64,000 bases of DNA from Geotrypetes seraphini (lineage: Eukaryota; Chordata; Amphibia; Gymnophiona; Dermophiidae), in the NCBI RefSeq assembly GCF_902459505.1, contig NC_047101.1, forward strand, positions 11,037,168 to 11,101,167, read 5' to 3'. A program made the translations under genes and the position numbers. Position 1 is the stretch's first letter. Every line of letters starts with the position of its first letter. Below, one piece after another: positions 11,105 through 24,883 of this stretch. The notes beneath the pieces are model-generated. The model saw nothing but the letters and a program-made list of their open reading frames with translations. It did no database searches and was not told where the DNA came from.

Positions 11105-11875
11105 ACCATGTTATATAGCATGTGTTGGTATTTGCCTGGTGTGACTTGCTGTCTGTCCTCAGTTTCGTGAATTGTGTTCCATACTGGATGAGTAGCATAG
11201 AGAGTGGTAGTAGCCTCCACATGTTGAGGAAAGTAAGATCCTGCTTCCACCAACAACATTTTGCCGTCCTTGTTCAATCTATCATCCTCTCCAGACTAGA
11301 CTACTGTAATGGCATCTATCTAAGTCTAACTAAAAAAAAGTCTTCAAAGACTTCAGCTAATCCAGAACACTGCGGCCAAGTTGATCTTCGCAAAACGCAA
11401 ATTTGATTATGTCTCCCCACTTCTGGTCAAACTTCACTGGTTCCCAAATTTCCAGGGTTCATTTCAAATGCACCTGCCTAGCTTTTAAGATCCTTCACGG
11501 CATCCTCCCTCCCCTAATTCTACTATCTTGTAACTCCTCGAGTCCCAACACCACCAGGCCCACCCAAAGATTTAAACTATCCTTCCCCTCGCTACAAGGT
11601 ATTCTCTATGGGGGAAAATCTCTCTTCTTCAGAATCACAGGGCTTTGGAATAATCTTTTACTGTCCCATTACGGAATCTGGGCTCTTTCCAATTATTCCG
11701 TAAGCACCTGAAAACTTGGCTTTTCACAAAAATGTAATTGCTCTCTTCCCCCTGTACTCTACCTCCAATCCCATTATTCTATTCCTTCCTATATTAAGCT
11801 CTTGTAAATCGTGTCGAGCTCTATAATTATGGAGAGGATGTGGTATATAAACTTAAGGTTTAGTTTAGTTTTGAG
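11105..11875 (+). mobile_element. L2-type LINE, 3' part
   Basis: Broken + strand frames contain LDYCNGIYLSL followed by remains of the L2/Rex-type reverse-transcriptase C-terminus and a final 'ITGLWNNLL' block. The element ends with a repeated tail (AAGGTTTAGTTTAGTTTT), like the inverted tails at 45295 and 58145. Several frame breaks show it is old and inactive. Confidence 0.7.
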
Positions 11876-11879
11876 AACC

Positions 11880-13191
<1,312 letters not shown>

Positions 13192-14108
13192 AGATAATTA
13201 ATTTACTACCTTTTTAATGGTCAGAAAATTCCAAGCCTTGAAACATTTTCAAGGGTTTTTATATTTAACTTAATTCAAAGGACTCAGTACAGTTACTGGA
13301 ATCCTACTTAGCAGGTATCTGAAGAGATTTTAGCTTCATTTTGCATTTGTCATGCTATAGATTTTTTTTTTTTCAAAGAATACTATTATTAGCTACCATA
13401 TGAAGATTAAAACAGTGGTTACATAACTAAATAAAAAAAATGGAAGGAAGTACTGTTGATACATAGCGCTTAAAATTTGAATGCCAGCACAGAGGAGGGA
13501 TTAGACCGAGTGTTACATGGTAAAACAAATCTGTGAAAAATTTAGAAAGATCTGTGTTACAGGGAGAAATATAGAATATACTGTTATCTGAGAGGTGCCA
13601 ATTATTTGCTGATAATAAGATCTTGAAATATCAGTGCTGATATTTGGAAAGCTAGCCAGAGACAGGTAACAAATCAGTTCGTGTTTCAGACACTTAAGTG
13701 GTTACTAGCATGTTGGTGAAATGCTACAAATTAATCATATCCATTCTAAAATACATGATAGTTCCAGGTCCTTCATATAATGTACCTCTTACCCTGTCAA
13801 TCCATTGTATTGTGTTGTACAGTGTGTTCTGAAGATCAAGCTCAATAGTAGTGTGACCACAGCCAAGAAGAGAGAAATTAAAAAACAAAACAAAACCCAA
13901 AACCCCAATGACAAACAGAAGAATCTTTTGTGGCGGACATAGACTTGTTAATATTCAGTTAATATAGTTTGGTTTTAGTTTTACTATGTTTTCAGTTGCT
14001 GATGTTGCAGCTGCATAAGAACAATGTTCCCTATGTTTTATAACAGTAATTTGTAATCAAGATGTACTTTACAATGTTTTAACAGCGCAGTAAAGTAATT
14101 CTTAAAAT

Positions 14109-14501
14109 TAGGGCTGCACATCGATTTAATTGCATTTAAAAATTTTAATCGCATAAAGTGTCTGCCCCTCACACTTCCTTCCTTCTGTACTCATACAGTG
14201 GAAAATATAGACAACAGAAGTGAATTCTTAGAACCAACATGTTTTAATTGCTAACATTAAACTAAATCATTTTTCTTACCTTTGTTGCCTGATGATTTTT
14301 ATTTTTCTAATCATTTTGTTCTATCTTTAAAATCACCAGGCAACAAAGGTAAGAAAAATGATTTAGTTTAATGTTAGCAACTAAAACATGTTGGTTCTGA
14401 GAATTCACCACTGTACAAGTATAGAAGGAAATGTGAGGAAGGGGGGAAGATGCTTTATGCGATTAAAATTTTTAATTGTAATTAATTGATGTGCAGTCCT
14501 A
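14109..14501. mobile_element. Foldback hAT-type MITE inside the C5orf24 3' UTR
   Basis: It begins TAGGGCTGCACA and ends TGTGCAGTCCTA, flanked by perfect 8-bp copies of CTTAAAAT (14101-14108 and 14502-14509), the target-site length of hAT transposons. The two arms are nearly perfect inverted copies for most of their length around a short centre near 14295-14325. It has no coding capacity. A related arm sequence ('TTTTTCCTACCTTTGTTGTC') occurs at 25325, and a more diverged one near 18365. Confidence 0.85.
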
Positions 14502-16437
14502 CTTAAAATGTAATCTATGTTTGTTAATTTGGGAAAAGCCTAAATTAGGGCTTCTCACTTGTCTACCCCAAATGGGGTTGTAAAATTCATGTTTTGGATC
14601 ATGACCTGGGTATGCTGTAAACAAAACATCAGCCCTTGGCTACAGTAATCACATACTTTGTGGTCACAATAATGGTCATAGCCACAGAAAGCTTGATAAG
14701 TGCTGGCCTAAGTAATATTGTGTTTCTTTGCTAGATTAGCTCTTTACATCCGAATGTTCTGTTTTAGACTAGATGGTGTATATTTTATAGAACACTGTAT
14801 ATGAAGAATCCTCATTAATATTGCATATATTTATGGTAAGTTTAAGCAAGATGTAAATAATACGTTTGATGGGGAAAAGCTGCTACATAAAAAGATACTA
14901 AAATACAGGATTATAATACCAAATATCAGTGGCCTGGGAGCAGAAATTGCTGTTGAGCATGATAGAATTTTTCTAAGATGTAAATTCTGATGTTTTTGAC
15001 TGACTTAAGAACAGATGCCATTTTTCATCATACCTTTTTTATCAGGAAAAAAGCAGCAAGCCATCAGGTGTTCCAGTGATGCCTAAGACATAATGAGCTG
15101 GACTTATACTGTAAGAGGTGTTGAATTGTATATTGGGATTGGGTTCATAGGCACTGGCAAATCAAAAAAATAAGACCTCAACAAACTTGGCATTGTACAG
15201 ACCATATACATTGCTGGACTGGATGGCTTCTTAATCATTTGATAAACTACTGGCAGCTAAATGCTACTAAAATAAGAGTTCTTCATGCTGAAGCCCACTG
15301 TACTTTGTTAATGAACTGGGCATTTGATCCAATTGGTGTAACTTCTGACACATGAAATATTTGGTAATTCACTTTTTTTTTTAATATATCCATTTTGTTG
15401 TACGCAATATTCAACACACAAGACTACTGCTTTCTCTCTTATCTAAAACAAATGTGGCACAGCTGTCTGGCAAGGAGCATTGCATGTGGCCACTGTACAT
15501 TTCTCTTGTTTTCCTGTTTGTTCCTCTTTGGTCTGCCTTCTGCATCTGCTATATGGTGCTGTGCTGTGCGTCAAGACAGTGCTAATGTTTTATTGTTGAA
15601 CTTATGAACTTTGTATATCAAATATGTTGATAAATGTAAAACTTCATAATGTTCACCAGTGTTTTAGCATCTTAAAAAGGAATTATGTTCCCTAGAAAGA
15701 ATACATGGTGTGATGTGATTTCTAAAGGGACCTGGATTCATTAGATGGGAGTGGGCTTGACACACCATTTTTATAAATCCTAAAACCTCAGGAAGACTTG
15801 CTGGGTATTTTTCAATGATTGTTGTATCCTTGATACAAATGTATGTAATGGAACCATGCTGGACAGAAGGGGAGGCTGAGATGAAGTAAGATTGTATGTA
15901 GCTTCTGTAAATGACCTGAAAAATGCAGTGCGTTTTGGCCTTACCTGAATTGATAACAGTAAAATTAAATACAAAATTAAGATGCTTATATTTCAATGTC
16001 ATCTTTCTTCTGGTATGCATTTCTTGCAAAGTTTTTTAAAAAAATTTTGTAAGTCTTTTATTCTGTTTAGATAATTATCAGCTTCAAAGTATTTTTTTCT
16101 CTTTTTTTTTTTTTTTTTTTTACAATATTGTATGTGTAAGTCTTTGTAAAAGATAAAGGAAGAACTTTTTCACTTTGTTTTCCATGTATAAGGCAAAATT
16201 AGTGCTTTTGCTTTTTTTTGTGTGTATGTGTATGGAGCAGTGGTGATTCCAATGAAAAATTCCTTACATTGTATGTTTGGGGCAAAGATATCTACTAATT
16301 TGGTCCTTTATCTGTTACTTTTTTTTATTAAGGTTTTCTTGTATGTATGAAATATGTGGTATTGACTCCAGTTTACCTAATGTAATTCAAATATAATCCC
16401 ACAGTATCCTTTATTGAAAAATCACTTAATGCTACTA

Positions 16438-16798
16438 CACTTCCCCCTCCGAATCCGCGGTTTCAGCATCTGTGGATTCGGTTATTCGCGATTTTAAAAC
16501 AAAAAAAAAAAACACATTTTAATTTTTCGGGCTATTTTAAGCCCTGTAAGCCCCCCTTAAGACTTACTACAATGGGAGCTCAAGGCAGCCATTTCCTATG
16601 AGTGATCTGCACGGGGTAGGAGCGTGGGAAGATCGCTCTTGCCCCGAAAACCCGCTAGACCACCAGGTAAGGCTTAAGGGGGGGCTTACAGGGCTTAAAA
16701 TAGCCGGGGGGAAGCGGCAGAACCGCCCCGAATATTATTTGCAGTTTTTTAATATTCGCGGGCTGGCTCTAACCCCCGTGGATACGGAGGGAGAAGTG
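16438..16798. mobile_element. TA-flanked MITE (Tc1/mariner-type) in the C5orf24 3' UTR
   Basis: Ends CACTTCCCCCTCC and GGAGGGAGAAGTG are flanked by TA on both sides. Its sequence is shared with 8953-9407, including the 'CTAGACCACCAGGTAAGG' block. Non-coding. Confidence 0.75.
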
Positions 16799-17624
16799 TA
16801 GTTTATTTTGGCTTGCATGGGTCTAAGTAATAGTATAGTGATACAATGGAGTCTTTTTAAGGTGACAGACAGAAATGTCTTATTGCCCACCCAACTAATG
16901 TTCAGTTTACACATGGAAATCTCCTTTACTGCTTGATGCTCTTAGTTTCTCTTTATAAAACTAATATTTATTCCAAACCAACAGAAATAATCCTTAAGAC
17001 CCACAGTGAGTAACAAAACTAAGTAGATAAAAGGCTTAACCTGGTAATCTACTTTCCACATAGTGTTATCTGGTACTTTTCATAATGTTTTTATCATGGA
17101 ATGAGATGATGGCAGGAATCTCCTACCAGTTCAATAGTAGTCATTAGTTAGGCTGGAAGCTCAAATTTGAAACTTAATAGGTGATTTTTGAGCCTTGAAC
17201 CTGCCATACTTTATTTACAATGAATTCATAATTTTAGATCATAAAAATCTCTCTATTAATATACTCTTTTTTTTTTTTTACATGTGTTTCTAATTTCTAG
17301 AAAGACTAGCAAATGCTAACCTTTTTTATTGTTAATTTTAAATTCACTTAAAAGTATTAACAATGCTCTAGTAGGTCTTTTAAGAAGTTTGATGCTCATT
17401 GCTCATACCTTGTGTAATTGGATTACTTCATGATACATAAATCTTTCCATAAGGTTATGGAGGGAAATACCCATTAGTGTAATATCAGGACTTGGTCCAA
17501 AGCTGTAGAATGTCTGATACTGAATGGATTTTACTTGTCTATAAACTTGAGCTACTCGTGAAATGTGTATGAGAATGGAGTAGTGTTCAGGTTCTATATT
17601 TAGTCACATGGATGTATATTTATT

Positions 17625-17630
17625 AATAAA
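17625..17630 (+). terminator. C5orf24 polyadenylation signal
   Basis: AATAAA with a GT-rich stretch (TATGTGTGTTT) about 25 bases downstream. It is the last good signal before sequence unrelated to the gene. Confidence 0.6.
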
Positions 17631-18059
17631 GTCATTTACTTTAGAATTTTGTATATGTGTGTTTAAATGATAGACCAGCATTAAATAAGCTGCAAACTAT
17701 GGATGATTGAAGAACCATTGATCATAGGGCAATGGTACATATCTTGCTAAATTACGATTATTAGTATAGAAAAGTATTCTTGTGTTGTCTTACTATTTAG
17801 CTCACTGTGTATATAAAATATCAGAATTTAGATACTTAAGCTAGGGCTTGATGGAAGCCATAGTTCATGGGCAGTAAGAAGTTTCATCTTCTAACTAGCT
17901 TTGTTAATGAATGCTATCCTATTGAACTATTACTGCATGTGTATCACAATTGTTTATAAACCCTAAGCTATCTAGATTGAAAATATGCTTTGCACAAAGA
18001 CATTTGAACTGATTTCTTTATAATGCAATTAAGAAACCCACCCAAGAACTATTCTATAA

Positions 18060-19100
18060 ATCAGTGTTTCTCAACTTCAAGCCGAGGACCCCCACCCCCA
18101 CAATAGTGCGATTTCTTCTATTCATTTTTTATATACATACAATATAATCTTATTAACAATACATAATGGTAACCACACAGTTCAACCACATAAAGCACAC
18201 TATGCAGAGAAAATGTTATTTATATTGGAGGTTTTTTGTTTTTTTTAGAGGTCAAGGCAGATGACTTTAAAATAGGCAGCGTCACCTCAGTAACATCTAC
18301 AGAAAAATAGACAGCAGCTATAACTGACACATTTTGATCAATAAATTGAAAATAAAATAATTTTTCCTTCCTTTGTTTTGGTGATTTTATTTTTCTAATC
18401 ATCCTTTCCCAGTTTCCGGTTGTACTTCTGATGGTGCAACTATTGATTGGTTTTCTCTCCTTCACTTTCACCATCCATCTTTGACATTAACTTAACATTC
18501 AACTTTTTTCCATTAATCTGCTTTTCCATGTCTTACCTTCACTTCATATTTCCATGGTTTGACATCTCTCGCCTTCCTTCCCTCCCACTGGTCTGACATC
18601 TCTGTTCTCTCCCCTCTCCAGGCCCTAACCCCACAATTCTTCCAGGACCTACCGTAGTACCTGATGGTCCAGCAGGAGTCATTGTGACAGGAGTGCGGTC
18701 CACTCACTTGCTCCTGCCTCCTCGTGGCTGTCATCTAAAATGGCTGCCATGACATCAGGAAATGCTGCAAGCAGCTCTGAGGTTGGGGCAGCTATTTTAG
18801 AAGGCAGCCATGAGGAGGCAGGAGTGAGAGAGGGCTGCACTCGTGCCACAAAGACTGCTGCTGGATCACTAGGTACCTCAGTAGGCCTGGGGGCGGATTA
18901 TGGGCTGGGGAGGGAGATTAAAGGGTTGGGGCATGGAGAGCAATTCCATTAGGCAGCCTTGGGGCCTTTACTAGGCTGGCCACCTCCAAGGAAAGAGGAA
19001 GTTTAATTATTGAAGGTGGGCTGCTAGCAAAGACCCTGAGGCTGCCTGATGGAATAGCTAAAGTAATGCTAGCAGTAGCTTTGTGTGGAAGTTTGACACT
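18060..19100. mobile_element. hAT-like transposon remains (unclassified)
   Basis: The left edge reads CAGTGTTTCTCAACTTCAAG, typical of a hAT terminal repeat, but no matching right end was found. The interior includes a segment shared with 25255-25390 (block 'TGACACATTTTGATCA') and a palindromic GC-rich part at 18700-18830 around 'AAAATGGCTGCCATGACATC'. No transposase frame was seen. The limits are approximate. Confidence 0.35.
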
Positions 19101-19148
19101 GAGCTGCTAGGCCAGGAGGGCTGGGGAGAGAAGACTATGATGATAAAA

Positions 19149-19577
19149 GGTGTGAGGTCAAAACCGCAGAAGACAAAGGCGAACGCTGACAACTGAGCGC
19201 AGCGTGGAGGCGCGCGCCAAAGAAAATAACTGTTTTTAGGGGCTCCGAAGGGGGTTTGTGGAGGGGGGAACCCCCCACTTTACTTTATACAGATCACGCC
19301 GCGTTGTGGGGGGTTGTAACCCCCCCACATTTTACTGAAAACTTCACTTTTTCCCTAAAAACAGGGAAAAAGTTAAGTTTACAGTATAATGAGGGGGGTT
19401 ACAATCCCCCAAACCACCCACAATGCCGCCGCGATCTGTATTAAGTAAAGTGGGGGGCTCCCCAACAAAACCCCCTGTCGGAGCCCCTAAAATCTGTCAT
19501 TTTCTTCAGCGTGCGCCTCTGTCTTGTGCTCAGTTGTCGGCGCGTGCCTTTGTTTTCCGCGGTTTTGTCTATGAACC
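19149..19577. mobile_element. 429-bp foldback element, hAT-like
   Basis: Nearly the whole element is one inverted repeat, with the centre near 19360 at CCCTAAAAACAGGGAAAAAG. It is flanked by perfect 8-bp copies of TGATAAAA (19141-19148 and 19578-19585). It is GC-rich for this genome and has no coding sequence. A second copy with its own perfect duplication is at 24199-24585, and a diverged relative may lie at 44595-44880. Confidence 0.8.
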
Positions 19578-19585
19578 TGATAAAA

Positions 19586-21815
19586 TATGCGATAATAGAA
19601 GGAGGGTTGGAGACTTACAGTGCTGTGCACATGTTGAAAACCTGCTATAAATGGCACTGGTTATAGAATAGTGTGTACACCTGCAAGCTACACCTAACCA
19701 TCTGTACCAATGGAGTAGGGCTACCTCTTGTTTTCTGCTGCTTGCTTTATTGATCCTCCTACCCAAGTCTTAATGAGAGCATAAACATGCATACCTACAA
19801 AGCTGTCTGTTGTGAGAACAATGTCTTTAGTTCCTTCATGCCTATGGGAGAAAGTGGAGGCACATACTGCAGCTAGCACCCCATACCTCAGCCCCTGCAA
19901 AAAAGTGGGAGGTATGAGCTATAGCCCAAGCTCTCCCCCTAATAAAGGTAGACTTGTTTTGTAACTTAAGTTTAGTAAATATCCCACCTTAAGAGATCCT
20001 GCATCTACAATATTTGGGGTTTTTTTAATACCACACTGGCAAAAGAGCTTGCATAGCACAGAAGAAAATGCAAACAGTATCTAGCTCCCTGGTGTTTCCA
20101 TTTTTGTCTGCACACTTCTGTTTCTAATCTGTGGTCAGTCTGTTTTTGGTAAGTATCTAGTCCTGTTCTGTAGGTATGACTATGGACTATTTTGTGAACA
20201 TACAAGGCAGTACTTTTGGGAAAAAAAGAACCCATATTTCTATACAAGTGCTTGTGTGAGATGTTTGTAATGGAGCCTTGGACTAGTATGTGTGGCACAT
20301 TTGCCAAGTCGCATACGCTGGTAAATTATTTTACTTTATAACTGTGCCACTATCACTGCTTCTAATGCGTGTAACAAACCAAGAAGCAGACACAGGTGTG
20401 CATAGTTGCTCTGCCCCAGAACAGGAATATATGATGTAAACCTGAACACAGGAGCCCTCTGCTTGCTCTTTTTTATTTGTTTGTTTGCAGGTTTCTTGGG
20501 AGAAAATAGCAGTGGATGGGAGAGAGAAGAGACAAGCTGGAGCAAGGGGAAGAGTGTAGAGTTAATGAAAGACTAGAGAATAAGAGAAAAGGGTATAGGA
20601 AGAACCAACCTGCTGAAAAGCTGTAGGTAGATGAAGTAAAAAGGAACAATTTAATACTGGAGAGCAGGAATAAATTAACTGGATAAAGAGGTAGAAAAAT
20701 ACATTGAAGAAAACAAAACAAATGGCATCAAAAGGAAACTCTACTAAGAGATAAGGAAGAAAAGCAAAAAGACTAGGACCACTAGAATTTAAAAAAATTC
20801 CTAATCTTAAGAGTGCATCATTATAAAGGTATTTACGAACCATTGTTAGAAAAATAAGGTGATGCATAAAATTGGTCTCTTGTTTTAATCCTTTCTAGAT
20901 GGCTTTCGAAGACCACTGCACCACCAATATACTGTCTAGCTGCTAGAGCTCAAAATCTTCTGCCTCGGGTCATGTCAAATCAGAAAATGTATTGGGCTAG
21001 TTTAATAATGATATCTTATTTTCCATTTTTAAGTGCCCGAGTAGTGGTCTTGCTGCTTGAAGCATAGCACAGCCTGCCACAGTGCTTAAAGAGCAGCCCA
21101 CTATGGCTTGCAGCGCTTAAACTAGTGATTAAGTCCAAAGTGGAGAAGGGCCCCCTTGTGGTTATACTTTGGGGCCAATAGATGCTAGATAGGGGTGTAA
21201 TAGTACACTGACATATTTCCTCTTACTCATTCCTGAGTAAGTCATTTTAGCACTTTAGCATAGAAAATATAGCCATATAATTTCCTACAGCATTATAGAC
21301 AGTAAAAAGGAGAAGTGAAACTAAAATTAGATTATTCATGCTTTATTGGTTTCACTATTTTTACACTTTTTGAAGTGCCATGTTTAAAAATGTCTAGTAT
21401 GCTGTTTGCATCCATAAAATGTTTTCAGCATTCAAAACATCCATCATATGCTGGGTGACAAAGGGATACTGCTGTTTGATGCTATTTCAGTTTCTTACCT
21501 CAAACATAGAAATCTGCACTTTTTTCCCTTAATCAAAAGTCATCTAAAGTAACTTCTTCCACATTCCAACAAGAGGCATGCAAACATTCATTAGCAACAA
21601 ACACATGTCTGTTTAGAATAACCATCCTCAAACTTTAAAGAATCTAAGCACTTTTATACCTGGAACTTCTGCACTTGATTATTAACTGTACAGAATCATC
21701 AAGGAGGACAAAATATTGCTTTGTTGATAGGTTGTCACATTATTACTGAGGAAACAGTCAGTATTTAAGGTAGTATATCAACTGGAACAATCTGAGGAAG
21801 GTCAAGTCCAGCTAT
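19586..21815. other. Intergenic region between C5orf24 and TXNDC15
   Basis: AT-rich sequence with no convincing gene. A TTTATT at 21342-21347 is AATAAA on the - strand and could be a distal polyadenylation signal for TXNDC15, but no GT-rich context follows it. The short frames around 20005-20870 are of random composition. Confidence 0.35.
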
Positions 21816-21819
21816 ATAC

Positions 21820-23880
21820 AGCATTAAGTACCTAAACAGCTTCTACCTTCCTTGCCAATCCCAGCTTCACCGCTGCAGTGTCTGCGTTGAATCAGTTTCC
21901 TCCTAGCCCACTTAATAGGTCTGAGGAAGGACTGGATCTTTGTTATAAGACATTCTGTACTAAAGCTGTTGTTCTCCTTTAGTTGTGAACTTTGCAGAAG
22001 GGTGTCATTCACATTGTTCAACTCCTCCCCTTGACCAGAGGAGAATAGATCCCTCTTCAGTTAGTACCAAAGCAATCAAACTCCATTGCAACAGAAAAAA
22101 AGGAGGGGGGGGGGGGGCACAGGGAACTTCCCTGGAGACAACATTTCTGTTCTGTTCAGTAACTCATGAAAAATAAACAATTAATATGAGCTCTGCAAAT
22201 TAGGTGTATTCAGGAACCCACAAGCTGTGTGCAACTAGCGCTATCAGACAAGAAACCCTAAGGTTCAATAAAAGTAGTGTTGCTCTTAATAAACTCTTTA
22301 CTCTTGTTTTTTTCTTACATGTTCATCCAAATGACAGGAGAAGTGCCGTGAAGGACCCCAGCAATATCAGAGGCAATAAATGGGTGAATTGTAAATATGC
22401 ACAGGGTGGGCTGTACAGAATCTTATATCTTATAACAGAAAGATTATCGAGGTAAGAACCTACTCTTCCATTCTGTTTCAAAGACATAGAATTCTGTACT
22501 GAAGCTGATATACCAAAGCAGTGCCAAACATCTAGCGAGGAACAGATGAGCCTGCCCAGAGCACCGAGGATCCAAATGTGGCATCCTCTCCAGCCGCCAC
22601 ATCTACTCTCTAGAACCTTGTAAAGGCATGGAGAGTAGACCAAGTAGCTACTCTATAAATTTCATCAAGTGAAACAGCTCTGGCCTCCGCCCAGGAAGCA
22701 GCCACACTTCTAGTTGAATGTGCTGTGAGAGAGGTAGGTGGGTGTTTGTCACAAACAATATAGGAAGAACAAATTGCCATGCAAATCCATCTGGCAATTG
22801 CAGCCTTGGAAGCTGGTCTGCCTCATCTTGATTGACTGGTCAGCACAAAAAGGTGGTGGGAGAGATGCAAATCATTAGTCATATCTAGGCAGTGAAGTAA
22901 AAATCCTTTCACATTCAGCCTTTGCTAAATCCTGTCCTGTTTAGCTGAACCCATAGGCAAAAAGTGGGTAAACTAATCTCTTCAGTAGAAAGAAAGGTAC
23001 CATCCACAGTGAAACACCAGCCTTTGTAAACCTGAGAAAAGGGCTCTCTGCAGAAGAGAACCTGTACGTCCAAGATTCGCCTCGCAGAGACTTAAGGCCT
23101 CCAGGTCTTAGCTGAAAGGACCAAACGAGATGTAGCTTTTGTCACCCTTGGGGAGCCTTCTGGGGATTCCCATTGGGAAAACAAGGTGATGTCCTGATGT
23201 GCCGAAAAGGAGGTAGTCTGAGTGCAGAAGATGGCTGCTCTTCTGATGACAAAACTTTGCATGATATGGGGCAGATTGGCCTGAGGAATCCATAGCAGGT
23301 GATCCCTGGTCAAAAAAGGAGGGGGTTGAGGCAGATGGAAGCTTTCAAAAAAAAAGATAGTTAAAAATCCAAGATGGTCACTACCAGTAAAATTGTGCCA
23401 AGAACGGCCCCTGAGAGCTTCCCCCAAACTCAAAAAACTAAGAAAAAGGGGTTTTGGAGAAGGGGAAACCTAACTCGACCATCAGATTTACCTCCCCCCA
23501 CCCTGACTTTCCCTTTAGGCACCTGAGAAACTGCAGTGCGTACTCTCATTATTCCCTATTTATGAGCTAATAGCCTACATGCAGCAAAAGGATTTCTGCC
23601 GCAGAAAACTGGAAAAACAAATCTACCAGTGGAAATCTTCTGGCTGCTGGTCAAAGGATCCACAGCCAGCTCCCTGATACCCAAAGGGTTGTTACACAGG
23701 ATCCCCACAGCCTGTGCTTAAGCCTATAAATCAGCAGGTGAGCAAGCTCCCAAGGAAATGGACCCCTAGCTCTTATCAACTGGTGATGGGGAGGAGTTGA
23801 AAGATATGAGCAACACCCTTCTTCAAAGTTCACGACTAAAGGAAGACAACAGCTTCAGGACAGAATCCTGTGTCTTGGCA
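21820..23880 (-). mobile_element. DIRS-like tyrosine-recombinase retroelement fossil
   Basis: The - strand near 22600-22760 encodes AHSTRSVAASWA followed by RVATWSTLHAFTRF, the signature of the C-terminal domain of tyrosine recombinases from vertebrate DIRS-type retroelements. The segments at about 21945-22040 and 23790-23870 are inverted copies of one another (shared text around 'CACCCTTCT' and 'GGGGAGGAGTTGAA'), consistent with the inverted end repeats of this order. The element is clearly broken and incomplete. The divergence between the inverted segments suggests moderate to old age. The exact outer limits are uncertain. Confidence 0.6.
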
Positions 23881-24198
23881 ACAGACTTATATAATATTGG
23901 GAATGTTTTGTCATTAACACAACATGTGCACGACAACTAGAAACTCAATGTGGTCATAACTGGCATTACATAGGATAACATGCCTACTGCTCTATGAAAG
24001 CACTTAAATCCACCTCTGGCGGAGTTAAAACCATGCAGCAGCATTAATGCACATTATTGTCACACACATTAAAGGTGAAAGAAGCCATTTTGTCACCACT
24101 CCCTGCATTTATATAAAATCCCACCTTAGTGATTTCACATGGATTTCAACGTGCACTTTAAATCTTGAGTTAAACCACTAATGTGGTATAGTAAATAA

Positions 24199-24585
24199 GG
24201 TTCATAGACAAAGGCGCGAAAGACAAAAGCACGTGCCGACAATTGAGCCCAGCGCGCGCCGCTCTAAATTACAGTTTTTAGGTGCTCCGACGGGGGTTTT
24301 TGTTGGGGAACCCCCCCAGTTTACTTAATAGAGATCACGCCGGCGTTATGGGGAGTTTGGGGGGTTGTAACCCTCCACATTTTACTGTAAACTGAACTTT
24401 TTCCCTAAAAACAGGGAAAAAGTTCAGTTTTCAGTAAAATGTGGGGGGTTATAACCCCCCACAACGCGGCGCGATGTGTATTAAGTAAAGTGGGGGGAGC
24501 ACTAAAAACAGTAATTTAGAGCAGCGCGCGCTGCGCTCAATTGTCTGGGCGCGCCTTTGTCCCGGCGCGCTTTTGACCTGACACC
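24199..24585. mobile_element. 387-bp foldback element, hAT-like
   Basis: It is flanked by perfect 8-bp copies of GTAAATAA (24191-24198 and 24586-24593). It is an almost complete inverted repeat with the same central CCCTAAAAACAGGGAAAAAG as 19149-19577. It ends about 100 bases beyond the TXNDC15 stop codon, so it is probably within that gene's 3' UTR. Confidence 0.85.
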
Positions 24586-24686
24586 GTAAATAAGCTTGAC
24601 AGTGCTGTAAAACCACAGCTGAGCAGTTCTGAAATGGTACTGAAGAGGGGCATGAACTTCTCTGACCCGGCCATCCGAATCCTAGA

Positions 24687-24883
24687 TCACTCTTGATGTT
24701 CCTGTTCTTGCCCGGGTATCAGCCATCGAATGCTCTCTGTTCGAATGGTGGCGTACATAACAAATGCAGCCAGAAATAATACAGAAAACACAAGCAACCA
24801 ATCAATTCCTTTCACAGGGGTGCTAGGAAGTGGCCCTTCCTGATCTTCCTCGGTCACAACCACATCGTTCTTGCCTTCAATTC
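24687..24883 (-). CDS. TXNDC15: TXNDC15 exon 5 (membrane span and C-terminus)
   Basis: 197 bases, acceptor CTTTTAG, stop TGA at 24689-24687. It encodes an acidic linker, the membrane span starting at WLLVF, and a conserved tail ([21 protein letters not shown]-like), matching human closely. The frame is continuous with exon 4 (phase 1). Confidence 0.95.

Larger units (their letters stand above)
13192..17650 (+). other. C5orf24: C5orf24 3' UTR
   Basis: A long AT-rich region follows the stop codon. It ends at an AATAAA at 17625-17630 followed by TATGTGTGTTT, a good polyadenylation context. An earlier AATAAA lies at about 13424-13429 and could give a short isoform. The human gene also has a multi-kilobase 3' UTR. 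A hAT-like foldback (14109-14501) and a TA-flanked MITE (16438-16798) sit inside it and would be transcribed. Confidence 0.65.
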
